NCBI RefSeq assembly: GCF_963678635.1
Contig: NC_087068.1
Coordinates: forward strand, 43,577,080 to 43,641,079
Reading direction: 5' to 3'
Length of the DNA: 64,000 nt
Origin: Symsagittifera roscoffensis
Taxonomy: Eukaryota; Xenacoelomorpha; Acoela; Convolutidae
In this document: positions 22,601 to 33,313 of the stretch, piece after piece
Numbering within the stretch: position 1 is the first letter of the stretch
How the letters are laid out: every line of letters begins with the position of its first letter
The notes under the pieces: generated by a model
The model's database searches: none
Told to the model about the DNA's origin: nothing
What the model saw: the letters and a program-made list of their open reading frames with translations, nothing else
Position numbers and translations under genes: made by a program

Positions 22601-25600
22601 TTTACTTCTCATCTCCTCTATTTCTGTTGCTCTTGCTAAGTATTCTAGATGTTTATTCTCGGCGACCCTAAGCCGAGAATATAAACCTGGGTTTTCCTCA
22701 GTTTAACACGTTCTTTTCCTTATCAATGTCTCTATTTCTGTTGCTCTAGCTAGATAATCCAGACGTTCATTCTCGGTGAACTTAAACCGAGAATATGAAC
22801 CTGGGTTGTACTCAATTCAACGCATCCATTTACTTCTCATTGTCTCTATTTCTGTTGCTCTTGCTAGATATTCTAGATGTTTATTCTCGGCGACCCTACA
22901 CCGAGAATATAAACCTGGGTTGTCCTCAATTTAACGCGTCCATTTATTTCTACTTGTCTCTATTTCTGTTGCTCTAGCCAGATATTATAGATGTTTATTC
23001 TCGGTGAGCTTAAACCGAGAAGATAAACCTGGGTTGTACTCAATTCAACGCATTCAATTACTTCTCATTTCCTCTATTTCTGTTGCTCTTGCTAAATATT
23101 CTAGATGTTTATTCTCGGCGAGCTTAAACCGAGAAGATGAACCTGGGTTGTACTCATTTCAGCTCATCCATTTCCTTCTCATTTCCTCTATTTCTGTTGC
23201 TCTTGCTAAATATTCTAGATGTTTATTCTCGGCGACCCTACACCGAGAATATAAACCTGGGTTGTCCTCAATTTAACGCGTTCATTTACTTCTCCTTGTC
23301 TCTATTTCTGTTGCTCTTGCTAGATATTCTGGAGTTTTTTTCTTCGGCGTTCTTTAACCGAGAAGATAAATCTGAGTTGTACTCAATTCAACGCATCCAT
23401 TTACTTCTCATTTCCTCTATTTCTGTTGCTCTTGCTAAATATTCTAGATGTTTATTCTCGGCGACTCTAAGCCGAGAATATAAACCTGGGTTGTCCTCAA
23501 TTTAACGCGTTCTTTTACTTCTCATTGTCTCTATTTCTGTTGCTCTTGCTAGATATTCTAGATGTTTATTCTCGGCGACCCTACACCGAGAATATAAACC
23601 TGGGTTGTCCTCAATTTAACGCGTCCATTTACTTCTCATTTCCTCTATTTCTGTTGCTCTTGCTAAATATTCTAGATGTTTATTCTCGGCGACCCTACAC
23701 CGAGAATATAAACCTGGGTTTTCCTCAATTTAACGCGTTCATTTACTTCTCCTTGTCTCTATTTCTGTTGCTCTTGCTAGATATTCTGGATTGTTTTTCT
23801 TCGGCGTTCTTTAACCGAGAAGATAAATCTGAGTTGTACTCAATTCAACGCATCCATTTACTTCTCATTTCCTCTATTTTTGTTGCTCTTGCTAAATATT
23901 CTATATGTTTATTCTCGGCGACCCTACACCGAGAATATAAACCTGGCTTGTCCTCAATTTAACGCGTCCATTTACTTCTCCTTGTCTCTATTTCTGTTGC
24001 TCTTGCTAAATATTCTAGATGTTTATTCTCGGCGACCCTACACCGAGAATATAAACCTGGGTTGTCCTCAATTTAACGCGTTCCTTTACTTCTCCTTGTC
24101 TCTATTTCTGTTGCTCTTGCTAGATATTCTGGATTGTTTTTCTTCGGCGTTCTTTAACCGAGAAGATAAATCTGAGTTGTACTCAATTCAACGCATCCAT
24201 TTACTTCTCATTTCCTCTATTTTTGTTGCTCTTGCTAAATATTCTAGATGTTTATTCTCGGCGACCCTACACCGAGAATATAAACCTGGCTTGTCCTCAA
24301 TTTAACGCGTCTATTTACTTCTCCTTGTCTCTATTTCTGTTGCTCTTGCTAAATATTCTAGATGTTTATTCTCGGCGACCCTAAGCCGAGAATATAAACC
24401 TGGGTTGTCCTCAATTTAACGCGTCCATTTACTTCTCATTTCCTCTATTTCTGTTGCTCTTGCTAAATATTCTAGATGTTTATTCTCGGCGACCCTACAC
24501 CGAGAATATAAACCTGGGTTGTCCTCAATTTAACGCGTTCATTTACTTCTCCTTGTCTCTATTTCTGTTGCTCTTGCTAGATATTCTGGATTGTTTTTCT
24601 TGGGCGTTCTTTAACCGAGAAGATAAATCTGAGTTGTACTCAATTCAACGCATCCATTTACTTCTCATTTCCTCTATTTCTGTTGCTCTTGCTAAATATT
24701 CTAGATGTTTATTCTCGGCGACCCTAAGCCGAGAATATAAACCTGGGTTGTCCTCAATTTAACGCGTTCTTTTACTTCTCATTGTCTCTATTTCTGTTGC
24801 TCTTGCTAGATATTCTAGATGTTTATTCTCGGCGACTCTACACCGAGTATATAAACCTGGGTTGTCCTCAATTTAACGCGTTCTTTTCCCTCTCAATGTC
24901 TCTATTTCTGTTGCTCTAGCAAGATATTCTAGACGTTCATTCTCGGTGACCTTAAACCGAGAAGATGAACCTGGGTTGTACTCATTTCAACTCATCCATT
25001 TCCTTCTCATTTCCTCTATTTCTGTTGCTCTTGCTAAATATTCAAGATGTTTATTCTCGGCGACCCTACACCGAGAATATAAACCTGGGTTGTCCTCAAT
25101 TTAACGCGTTCATTTACTTCTCCTTGTCTCTATTTCTGTTGCTCTTGCTAGATATTCTGGATTTTTTTTCTGAGGCGTTCTTTAACCGATAAGATAAATC
25201 TGAGTTGTACTCAATACAACGCATCCATTTACTTCTCATTTCCTCTATTTCTGTTGCTCTTGCTAAATATTCTAGATGTTTTTCTCGGCGACCCTAAGCC
25301 GAGAATATAAACCTGGGTTGTCCTCAATTTAACGCGTTCTTTTACTTCTCATTGTCTCTATTTCTGTTGCTCTTGCTAGATATTCTAGATGTTTATTCTC
25401 GGCGACCCTACACCGAGAATATAAACCTGGGTTGTCCTCAATTTAACGCGTCCATTTACTTCTCATTTCCTCTATTTCTGTTGCTCTTGCTAAATATTCT
25501 AGATGTTTATTCTCGGCGACCCTACACCGAGAATATAAACCTGGGTTGTCCTCAATTTAACCCGTTCATTTACTTCTCCTTGTCTCTATTTCTGTTGCTC

Positions 25601-25628
25601 TTGCTAGATATTCTGGATTGTTTTTCTT

Positions 25629-25828
25629 NNNNNNNNNNNNNNNNNNNNNNNNNNNNNNNNNNNNNNNNNNNNNNNNNNNNNNNNNNNNNNNNNNNNNNNN
25701 NNNNNNNNNNNNNNNNNNNNNNNNNNNNNNNNNNNNNNNNNNNNNNNNNNNNNNNNNNNNNNNNNNNNNNNNNNNNNNNNNNNNNNNNNNNNNNNNNNNN
25801 NNNNNNNNNNNNNNNNNNNNNNNNNNNN
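25629..25828. other. Assembly gap (200 N)
   Basis: Exactly 200 N interrupt a satellite monomer on the left and a dispersed repeat on the right. A round 200 suggests a placeholder of unknown true length. The missing 5' exons of IFT80 and further satellite could lie here. Confidence 0.99.
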
Positions 25829-26596
25829 AGCGCTTACAAATTGGTCAAAACTTTTTTCTGCAACTACAGAAGATCACTAATAGGACGCCAAATACTGTAT
25901 TTAATAAATTGCGGGCCGATTCTGCAAATGGACACTCTCTTTGTTCTTTTTTGTTCTTTCGTTCTTTTTGATCGCTCCGACAAAATTTTAACCGTGTGGA
26001 AAGATTTGTCTCTGCATCTTAAAGACATACATACTCCAAAATTTGCAGGAATCGAGTTCAATTTTTGGCCTTGTATTGACTGTTGTACTGAAATGAGTTT
26101 CATGCAAGTATTGGATTTTTACCGTTTATGGTCATAATCTAAGCAAAGTTTCCTAATGTTGGATACTTTTGTTTGTCGTGGTTCGTTGTTGTCATCGAAT
26201 TGGAAAAAACTGTACTCCTAACTCGGTAATTACCAAAATGGTTGAAGTGAATGTACTCATTCACATGCTAGTAACAAAAATCGAAAAATGAGTTTGCGAT
26301 GCTGAATTCATCCAACTGTTAAGCTATTCTGTCTCATGAATTTGGCTCTTACCCGAAGTCATGAAATGCGTTCACAGTTAAATTATGCTTAATCAATTAA
26401 CTCGTTTTGTTTCTTCTAAGGCTGCAACTTTCAGTTCTCAACTTTTTTGGCTAGAAGTTGTAGACGCAGATAAGTATTTGAAAGATTCGACATGATCTGA
26501 GGGTTTGTTTGGCGTCAAGTTATTGTCATGTTTTAGCTAGAACTTCATCGTGTATCTCTCCTAATAGCTTTATCAATGTTTCAAGGCTGTTTTGTC
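25829..26596 (+). repeat. Dispersed repeat, copy 1 (768 bp, cut by the gap)
   Basis: From AGCGCTTACAAATTGGTCAA to AAGGCTGTTTTGTC it is closely similar to 35931-36734, with small indels. Similarity begins at the first base after the gap and stops abruptly at 26596, about 100 bp before the first visible IFT80 exon. No coding potential or terminal repeats recognised. Confidence 0.85.
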
Positions 26597-26697
26597 AAAA
26601 ATTGGCATTTACACTACTTAGACTATTTCAAACCTATTCTCGTTATGCATAAACTTAATACTGATGAGACCCATGCATTTGTTATGTTTTTTTTCAG

Positions 26698-26924
26698 GCA
26701 CATGTGGAGAAGATGGAGAGATTAAAATCTGGAGTAAGTCTGGCATGTTGCGTAACAAACTGCAGCTCAACTTTCCAGTGTACACTTTCGCATGGGGTGC
26801 TTCGAATGAGTCGGAACAGAGCCAGCAGTTTGTGTACTCTCAGAATAAGGAGTTGGTGATTGCGTCCACTAAGCCATCAACTGCACCTGTGCGGTGGAAG
26901 GCACACGAGGCTCTCATTCTCAAG
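26698..26924 (+). CDS. IFT80: IFT80 exon a (first propeller WD repeat)
   Basis: It follows a TTTTTTTTCAG acceptor and ends CTCAAG|GTCAGT. It encodes [16 protein letters not shown] and KAHEALILK, the family's GEDGxIKIWSKxGM repeat blade. It enters in phase 1, so at least one upstream exon must exist. Confidence 0.9.
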
Positions 26925-29900
26925 GTCAGTGTCAAATTCCATCAACCTCTAATATTTGATTTTTAATTTTGAAAATTAAAATACTACAAAATATTTGTAT
27001 TCAGAGAGCTGCAACCTATACATCAATTCATTGGCAATTTTATACCAAATTTTGCCTAATTTAGTTCATTTTGAAGATGTTTTTTTTAAAAAACTAATTC
27101 TCCTTGGAGATCTTTCGCTTTATTGAAAACCAAAGAAGGAAGGAAACAGAAGACAAATTTAATTCTGTAAAAACTATATTTTGTCTGCATTTCATTTTTG
27201 CTTCAAGTATTATGCTAACAATGCTAAATTCCGAAGTCATTATTATAACAGAGCTTTTTTCCTAAGTCTTTTTTGTTACATACAATTTTTTGGCAAGCTT
27301 TCTATGGCATCTTTCTTTTTTATTTTTCTAAGAAATGTATTTTTTTCTTTATAATAGTTTGTTTAAGAAACAGTTCTATGGCAAGCTTATTAAAAATTAC
27401 TTCTTTTTTATTCTTTAAATTCAGAAAAACAAAAAACTTTTTTTGAAACCGAATGAGTTTGAAGTTTTCTGCAGGTAGACTGGAATCCGATGAACAACTT
27501 AATCGTATCCGGAGGGGAAGACAGAAAGTACAAAGTATGGGACAGCTATGGCCGAGTGATCTTCTCCAGCTCTCCGCAAAGCCATGACCACCCCATCACG
27601 TCCATAGCTTGGTCGCCTGACGGAACTCTATTTGCAGTCGGATCATACAATACTCTAAGGTGCATTCTACTTTCTCGCTATCCTTCATCTCTTCGAAATA
27701 AGAAAAAATTCTTTCCCCCGATTCTGCGTTAAAAAGCTGATAACTTTTTTGGGATATTGTCTTTTTTTGTATATGTGTTTTGTTTAATGGGACTTTTGGG
27801 AAATGTCAGAAATGTCAGCAATGTTCAACATTGTTATGAATGATCTTAACTTCAGATTGTGTGACAAGAATGGGCCCTCGATGTGTCTGGAAAAGCGAGA
27901 GATGGGCAGTGTGTTCAACCTGGCCTGGTCCAATGACAGCACCCAAGTGGCAGGTGCCTCCGCCCTCGGACACGTCGTCTTCGGAAATGTGGTCGACAAG
28001 AAATACCAGTGGAAAAACTACGAGGCCATCATTTCAGGTCTGCATCGCAGAAATTTTGATCTCCCATATTGCTGAGTACTGTTAATGAGTTAAAGTATCT
28101 TCGTTCTTGATTGCTTAAATGAGATGCTATCAGAAATTTATTTTGAAAAGTTTTAAATTGTTCAGAAATCATCGGTGAAAAATTTTCAGCGGGCTGTCTT
28201 AAATTTGATTGATAATATGAATTGTGTACTTTTCTCCTAGATGAAAAAGAGTTATATCAAAACCTCATGAAACGTGATTTGAAGCTTTATAAAAACACAG
28301 CCAATTTTGAAAAAGGGAATGAATTGAGGTCCGCCAGACCTTTTTTCAAAAACTAAAATGAAAATTTTTGGTTGAAAATGCCCAAGAATCTCCTAGTTAA
28401 AGTATGCGCATCAAGATTCAATGGAAAAATCTGTTTTAGGTCCCAAGGAACTGACAATAATTGACGTTATCAACGGAACCCAAACTCGGAAAGACCTCAA
28501 CGATCGAATCATAAATGCAGCTCTTGGACACAACCACCTTATAGTTGTAACCATGTCTTTCATATACATATTCAACGTGCAAGCTCTAGGAGTTAAGGAC
28601 CATCAGATAAATTTCACCGAGAGTTTTGCTCCAATTATTGGAATGTGCGAGAAATATTTCGCTGTGGTTCATTCGCGAGGAATAAACATGTACTTCTACG
28701 ACACGGGAAAACAAATGAAAGGCACTGTTGATTTTAAAAACATAAACGTGAACGCAAATGTGATCACACCCAAAACTGTTTCATTCGCAAACGACACGAT
28801 TGCAATTAAAGATTACAAAAATGAAAAGAATATTTTGTTCTACTACTGGGATAACATCAACTCGCAGTGGAACTACCTGAAAAACACGGATGATCACGCG
28901 GCGGGAGGGAAAAAGTCGGTAGATTTGGTGGATGCTTCTCAGGGAAGGAACCAGGAGATCGTTTCTTTGGCTCTGGACCAACATGGAAGTGGCAGACACG
29001 TAGCGTATATTGACAAAAACAACGATGTCTACTTGAAAGTAAGTATTTTGTTGAGTTTTAGAAATTTTATCATTTTTTTTTTCAGCGTTTCATTACAGGA
29101 ACAATAATGCTCATTAAAAATTTGCGACTTGAAATTTGAGAAGTGTTTTGAAAAATACTACGATAATTTTGAATTACTTGAGACAATGGCTCTTTTTCCT
29201 TTTCCCCCACCTGCAAAATTTTATTAGTGAAATTTTGTTTACGCTATCCGAATGTTACGAAACTGGGCATGCGAACTAATTAGGCCATGACAAACATATT
29301 TGGTCATCATGATTAACATTGTAAAAACGCTCGTTAAGCCATAAAATTGGTGCTTACGTGAGGAGGGGGAAAGGAAAAAGAGCCAAGACAACTATTAGAA
29401 TAATTTTGGTAAGTGAGACTCCCAGATAACTAATGCCAAAATTTTCAAGCTATGTTGCCGTCTTACATAAGCTTTAATTTTGATCACTAAGTTTCTTTTT
29501 TCAAGTTAAATTTGAGTTATTAATATGACGTGTATTTCCAGGCGGTTCCGAAGCACTCCTCGAGTGGCGCTACAACAGGCAAGTCGGGCAGTGTGCAGTC
29601 GGCAGCCAATCAGCAGGCAGTAAAACTCACCTCCATGGTCTCTTCTATGGCCTGGTGTGACTCGGCCAACATCCTCGCAGTCATGCATGACAGCCACTTC
29701 ACTGTCATTCTCTTCCCTAATGTCGTCTTCGTGGACAGGGACCTCCTGCCCATGACTCTGTTGAACGTAGACAGCTCAGAGTTTGGAAAGAACCCCATGA
29801 TCACAGGTAGAGAATTGCGGCAAACACATAAAAATAGGGAAAATTTACAAAACTAATCCTTCCCCAAAAATAACAGAAATAATAAAAATTATGACCGTCG

Positions 29901-32900
29901 CTCCCAATTAAACAATGTGTTTTTTTTTGGATGGGATTGAATTTTTAGAACAAAAAACAACAGTGATCTGCTTTGCGCAAGCAACCTGATTGTTGGCGTT
30001 GTCGATTGCGTATAAATTGGACTTAAAATGAAAATGAATTTTTGTCAATATTCTGGCAAGTCGCCCAAGTGAGTTATATCCTTTTGGTTATACTCATAGA
30101 GTAATTTCAGATAAAGTACACCGTCTGCTCGTCACGCTCTTATTTTTGGCCGGATAGATTCGTGCAACTTCTTAGTCTAATACCAATCTTAATCTCACTC
30201 TTATATCTCCTAGTCTCAATAGATCTAGTGTACACCGATTTATGCGAGTTCGTTCCAGAATGAGAACAACTGTATTCTAAGCTTAATTCAACTTTTTCTG
30301 ATGTTGAAACAACAAGTAATTTCAACACTTACAAATAAGTGGGTTGTTAGTTTGATGGAGTATGATTGGTTAGTATTCAATATTTTATAGAGATAAAATA
30401 TCATAATAATAACCAATGATAAAAACTAGTTTAGATCTGGTTCCACAAGCTTGGTGTGAATTGAGCAAAATCTTTCAAATTCTTCCTCTATTTTTTTTCT
30501 GAAGTTTTTTAAGTCGCAAGCTTAAGCTCTCCCCCCCCCCCCCCGCCCCACACGCACAAACACATTTGACTATCACTTTTGCATTGTCAATGTAATGAAA
30601 ATTAGCATAGTGAACAACTTGACTATTGTGAACACATTTGTTCTTCTTTTCTTTCATCGTAAAACCTCGCTGTCAGCCATAATAAAATGTAAGACAACTG
30701 AAAAAAGTGAAAAATCGAAAAGTGTAGGGAAAGTGGAAAAGAGCGCAAGCTTAAATTTATCATCAAAGTTTTTGGTTGGAATTTGAACAGTGGCGTGCGC
30801 AGAAACTTTTCTAGGGAGAGGGGGCGGTTTTTCGAAAAATTTTGAAATGTTTGCGGAGCTTTTTCTAGGTCGATCAATTTGATTTTCCGAGCTCTCCGAA
30901 AATACTATAAGGAGCCTACTTTGTCGAAATTTCTGCGCAGCGTTTTTAGGACCTTTTAGGAAAATTTTGACCAAAAAATTGCGTTTTTTGGCGCGCGCTC
31001 CCCCGTCAAAATTAGTTAAATTGGCGCCAAAGGCGCCTTTATAAACATTTTAAGGTTGGTCAGCCCAAAAGCGTTGTCGTAAAGTTAAAACAAATGGGGG
31101 ACCTTTTGGAAAAATTTTGCCAGCCAGAATTGAGGGAGGGGGTCGCCCCTCCCGCCGCGTCCTTCTGGCACGCTACTGACTTTGAAGAATTTGGAAAATG
31201 AGGTCTCAGTGGGCTGGACTAAAAGACTAAAAACCTAAAATTGTTCAAAGTTCCATCCTTTTTTTGTGTAATCATTGCTAAAAAATTCTTTCAACGCTAA
31301 AAAATTCTATCAAGTTCTATTGATGTTTCGCATGCATTCGTCAACTGAAAAAAGATTTTTGTTTGACAGGATTTGTGGGCAATCAGGTGATGGTTCGCAA
31401 ATCGGACGGGACCACAATCGGGCGAGGCATCACCCCCTACGCCACTGTACTACACTCTCTGGTGAAGAAGAACAAGTGGGGAGAGGCAGAGAGACTGTGC
31501 AACTCAGGAAACAATCTATTTAACCTTATCCTGCTCCCAAAAAAAACCTAACCCGGCATGATTTTTACCTCGCTGATAAAAACATACCTCGCAGTTGATT
31601 TTTACCTGATAAAATTAAATAAGTTTTAATAAAAACGTTACGTCAAAATCAAAACAAAATTCTTTATATAGAGTCTGCTGAAAAGCTCAACTTCAATTTT
31701 TCAATAAGTTGGAGCTTTAGTTTTGCGCTATCGCGAGATCGATGCACCTAACCAGAGGCGGATCTAAGATTTTCTCGAGGGGGGGCGGATTTTCAAAAAA
31801 AAATATTCGAAAATTTTCTCGACCTTTTTTTTAGGTCGACCAAATTTATTTTCTTAGCATTCCCAAAATACTATAAAGACCCTGTTTTGGCCAAAATTTC
31901 AGCGCCGCAGGCAAAATTTTGGAAAAACCGGCAAAAAAAGGCATTTTTAAACATTTTTTGGAGAGTTTAGTTCATAAAATCGCGGTTTTTTCAGAGCGCG
32001 CTCCCTCCTCAAAATAAGTAACAAAAAACGCCTTTAAAAAATTTTTAGGGTCAGTCACCAAAAATGGATATCTCAAAATAGTACAAAGGGAGGACCCTTT
32101 GGTTCGGCAGGGGGTTAAATCCCCAAGGTAAAGAGTGTCCGCCCCTCCCCCCCCCCCCTACCCCCCTCCCCCCTCCCTCCCCCTCCCCCTCCCCCTCCTA
32201 AATCCGCCCCTGCACCTAACCATGAAGAATAGGTAATGCCTTCACTTCTCTCATAAGGATTCTTTTTTTATGACAACCCAGAGCTTGTCAAATTTCTGAG
32301 CTGCATATCAACCCCCTCTAAACTTACATAAGTTAATCTGCCTCAACTTCTTGCTTACATAATGTAATTGAGGAGCTCCAAAGTTAAATGGATTGCAACT
32401 CGCAGTGTCAATGGAACAATTCCCGGAAGAAGCCAGTGCTCTGTGGGCGTCTCTGGCTGCAATGGCGGTCCAGGGCAGGAATCTGAATGCAGCACAGGCG
32501 GCATATGCGTCTATCATGGAGATAGATAAGGTGAATAATTCTTCAACTCAACTTTGGGGACATTCGGGGTACTCATAGACATTAGGAAATTTTTAAGATT
32601 TTTTGAAAATTTAATTTTTTTTTGGACTTTTTCTTAACCATTTGAACCTCGTAACATACAACTCCGGTGACAGAGAATTCTGCACAGCTATTTGCACAGC
32701 GACCGGCTATCCTTCAAACAACAATAAAATTTTAACAACCAAAATTGATTAGTCGTTTCCTAAACATGTTTGTTAACTGATTTTTATTGTTTTCAGGTGG
32801 AAGCATTGCAGAGTATTGCGAAAAGTGCATTCCAAGAGGCGGAGATGTTCTTCCTCCAGGGTCTCATATCGGCGGCCGAGGACAGACTTCTGCCGGCAAC

Positions 32901-33313
32901 TGCAGCTGCCGCAGCTGCCAAGCCAGATGACAGCAAGAAAATCAAGGTAAGCTCCGTGACACACTATTAGGCCAACCGAGAATAGCTGCTAATCTAGCGG
33001 AACAATTGGGCTGCACAATTAGTGTTTGTTGTTTTTAGTTACCAAACTTTTTTTTTCTGGCCACGTATCAAATAGTTAATTTGAATTAAATTTTTAATTT
33101 AGTGAGAAAAACAAACGTATCATTTTGTAGAGAGCAATAGAGATGAACATGGAGTTGTTCCGATGGAAGAGGGCCCTGGATTTGGCCAAGAAGTACGGCA
33201 CCAGTGTGGAAGAGGTGGTGAAGGAGAAGGAGAAATACAATAGACACTCTGGCAAGTCGGAGGAGACAGACAAGGCATTCAAAGAGGCAGCTGCTAAACT
33301 CAAGGCCAAATGA
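26698..33313 (+). CDS. IFT80: IFT80, nine 3' exons (N-terminus missing)
   Basis: Exons: 26698-26924, 27475-27659, 27856-28037, 28440-29038, 29542-29806, 31370-31507, 32406-32530, 32797-32946, 33131-33313. All junction phases agree, giving about 684 codons to TGA 33311-33313. IFT80 is a WD-repeat subunit of the IFT-B complex that moves cargo along cilia. Diagnostic segments include [51 protein letters not shown] and SLAAMAV; these cover both beta-propellers and the start of the alpha-helical tail. About 100-110 N-terminal residues are expected upstream but not found. All splice sites are GT-AG except the sixth intron (31508-32405), which appears to be GA-AG. The introns carry several MITEs. 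Confidence 0.93.
27475..27659 (+). CDS. IFT80: IFT80 exon b (WD repeats)
   Basis: Acceptor TTTTCTGCAG; encodes [26 protein letters not shown] and a [19 protein letters not shown] blade; ends CTAAG|GTGCAT in phase 2. Confidence 0.92.
27856..28037 (+). CDS. IFT80: IFT80 exon c (WD repeat)
   Basis: Acceptor AACTTCAG; encodes LCDKNG and a [19 protein letters not shown] blade, then the WKNYEAI linker; ends ATTTCAG|GTCTGC. Confidence 0.9.
28440..29038 (+). CDS. IFT80: IFT80 exon d (second propeller)
   Basis: The largest exon, acceptor CTGTTTTAG. It encodes the second seven-blade region, including [27 protein letters not shown] and [11 protein letters not shown], which are typical of the IFT80 second propeller. 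Ends TTGAAA|GTAAGT. Confidence 0.92.
29187..29385. mobile_element. Small TIR element in an IFT80 intron
   Basis: Inverted ends TGGCTCTTTTTCC and GGAAAAAGAGCCA (extending about 20 bp into CCTTTTCCCCC / GGGGGAAAGG) are flanked by a perfect 6-bp duplication AGACAA (29181-29186, 29386-29391). It is 199 bp with no coding capacity and lies wholly within the intron 29039-29541. Confidence 0.8.
29542..29806 (+). CDS. IFT80: IFT80 exon e (second propeller)
   Basis: Acceptor TATTTCCAG. After a Ser/Gly-rich loop it encodes [17 protein letters not shown] and [14 protein letters not shown], a strongly conserved IFT80 segment; ends ATCACAG|GTAGAG in phase 1. Confidence 0.92.
30093..30446 (+). repeat. Three-copy repeat, copy a (in IFT80 intron)
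   Basis: Starts CTCATAGAGTAATTTCAGAT and ends AGATCTGGTTCCAC. Shared landmarks with the copies at 40403 and 50194 are ACCGTCTGCTCGTCACGCT, GGCCGGATAGATTCGTGCAA, an internal hairpin and CTTACAAATAAGTGGGTTGT. No terminal inverted repeats or coding capacity; it could be a SINE or a solo LTR. Confidence 0.8.
30788..31178. mobile_element. hAT-type MITE, copy 2 (in IFT80 intron)
   Basis: Ends CAGTGGCGTGCGCAGAA and GGCACGCTACTG with near-perfect 8-bp duplications AATTTGAA / ACTTTGAA (30780-30787, 31179-31186). The interior shares GGCGCCAAAGGCGCC-like and TTGGTCAGCC motifs with the other copies. Confidence 0.75.
31370..31507 (+). CDS. IFT80: IFT80 exon f (end of second propeller)
   Basis: Acceptor GTTTGACAG; encodes [13 protein letters not shown] and KWGEAERLC, the join into the helical tail. 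No GT dinucleotide occurs between the conserved AERLC codons and the stop at 31549-31551. The phase-compatible exit is CAACTCAG|GAAACA, a non-canonical GA donor. Confidence 0.8.
31753..32212. mobile_element. hAT-type MITE, copy 3 (in the GA-AG IFT80 intron)
   Basis: Ends CAGAGGCGGATCTAAG and AATCCGCCCCTG with a perfect 8-bp duplication CACCTAAC (31745-31752, 32213-32220). A long C/T-rich run (about 32140-32200) lies just inside the right end. Confidence 0.87.
32406..32530 (+). CDS. IFT80: IFT80 exon g (helical tail)
   Basis: Acceptor CAACTCGCAG; encodes [19 protein letters not shown] and SIMEIDK, the most recognisable part of the IFT80 TPR-like tail; ends ATAAG|GTGAAT. Confidence 0.88.
32797..32946 (+). 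CDS. IFT80: IFT80 exon h (helical tail, divergent)
   Basis: Acceptor TTGTTTTCAG. It encodes [13 protein letters not shown], matching the family's helix that carries an EAE motif, followed by an unusual alanine-rich, lysine-ending linker not expected from the family. Ends ATCAAG|GTAAGC. Confidence 0.8.
33131..33313 (+). CDS. IFT80: IFT80 terminal exon
   Basis: Acceptor CATTTTGTAG; encodes [19 protein letters not shown], equivalent to the family's NLYxWERALELAxKY helix. It then has a short basic tail ending AKLKAK and TGA. I see no AATAAA shortly downstream. Confidence 0.88.
   Translation, partial: RAIEMNMELFRWKRALDLAKKYGTSVEEVVKEKEKYNRHSGKSEETDKAFKEAAAKLKAK

Larger units (their letters stand above)
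8490..25628 (+). repeat. 114-bp satellite array, about 105 monomers, interrupted by a copia element
   Basis: The monomer contains, in order, CTCTATTTCTGTTGCTCTTG, CTAGATATTCTAG, TTCTCGG...CCGAGAA, AAACCTGGGTTGT and AACGCGTCCATTTACTTCTC, with a period of about 114 bp. Two variants often alternate. One has GGTGAACTTAAACCG, GTACTCAATTCAACGCAT. The other has GGCGACCCTACACCG, GTCCTCAATTTAACGCGT. Nearly every monomer keeps the 7-bp TTCTCGG/CCGAGAA stem. Higher-order duplications are visible (1138 bp and 1026 bp). A rearranged patch lies at about 14450-14580. The array runs into the assembly gap, so its true length is unknown. Because 114 is divisible by 3, long pseudo-ORFs arise. Confidence 0.95.

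Noticed and set aside
13824..25592. Many open frames of 60-145 codons encoding a repeated LLLLL...YSRRP...INLGCPQFNA unit
   Set aside because: They are the satellite read in frame; the 114-bp period is a multiple of three and two plus-strand frames are open at once. They end wherever monomers vary, and there is no start context or coding constraint.
8490..25628. CRISPR-like regular repeats
   Set aside because: Repeats are head-to-tail monomers without unique spacers, and the context is a eukaryotic genome.
25352..26137. A 261-codon open frame spanning the gap
   Set aside because: It reads through 200 N and joins satellite to a dispersed repeat; not a gene.
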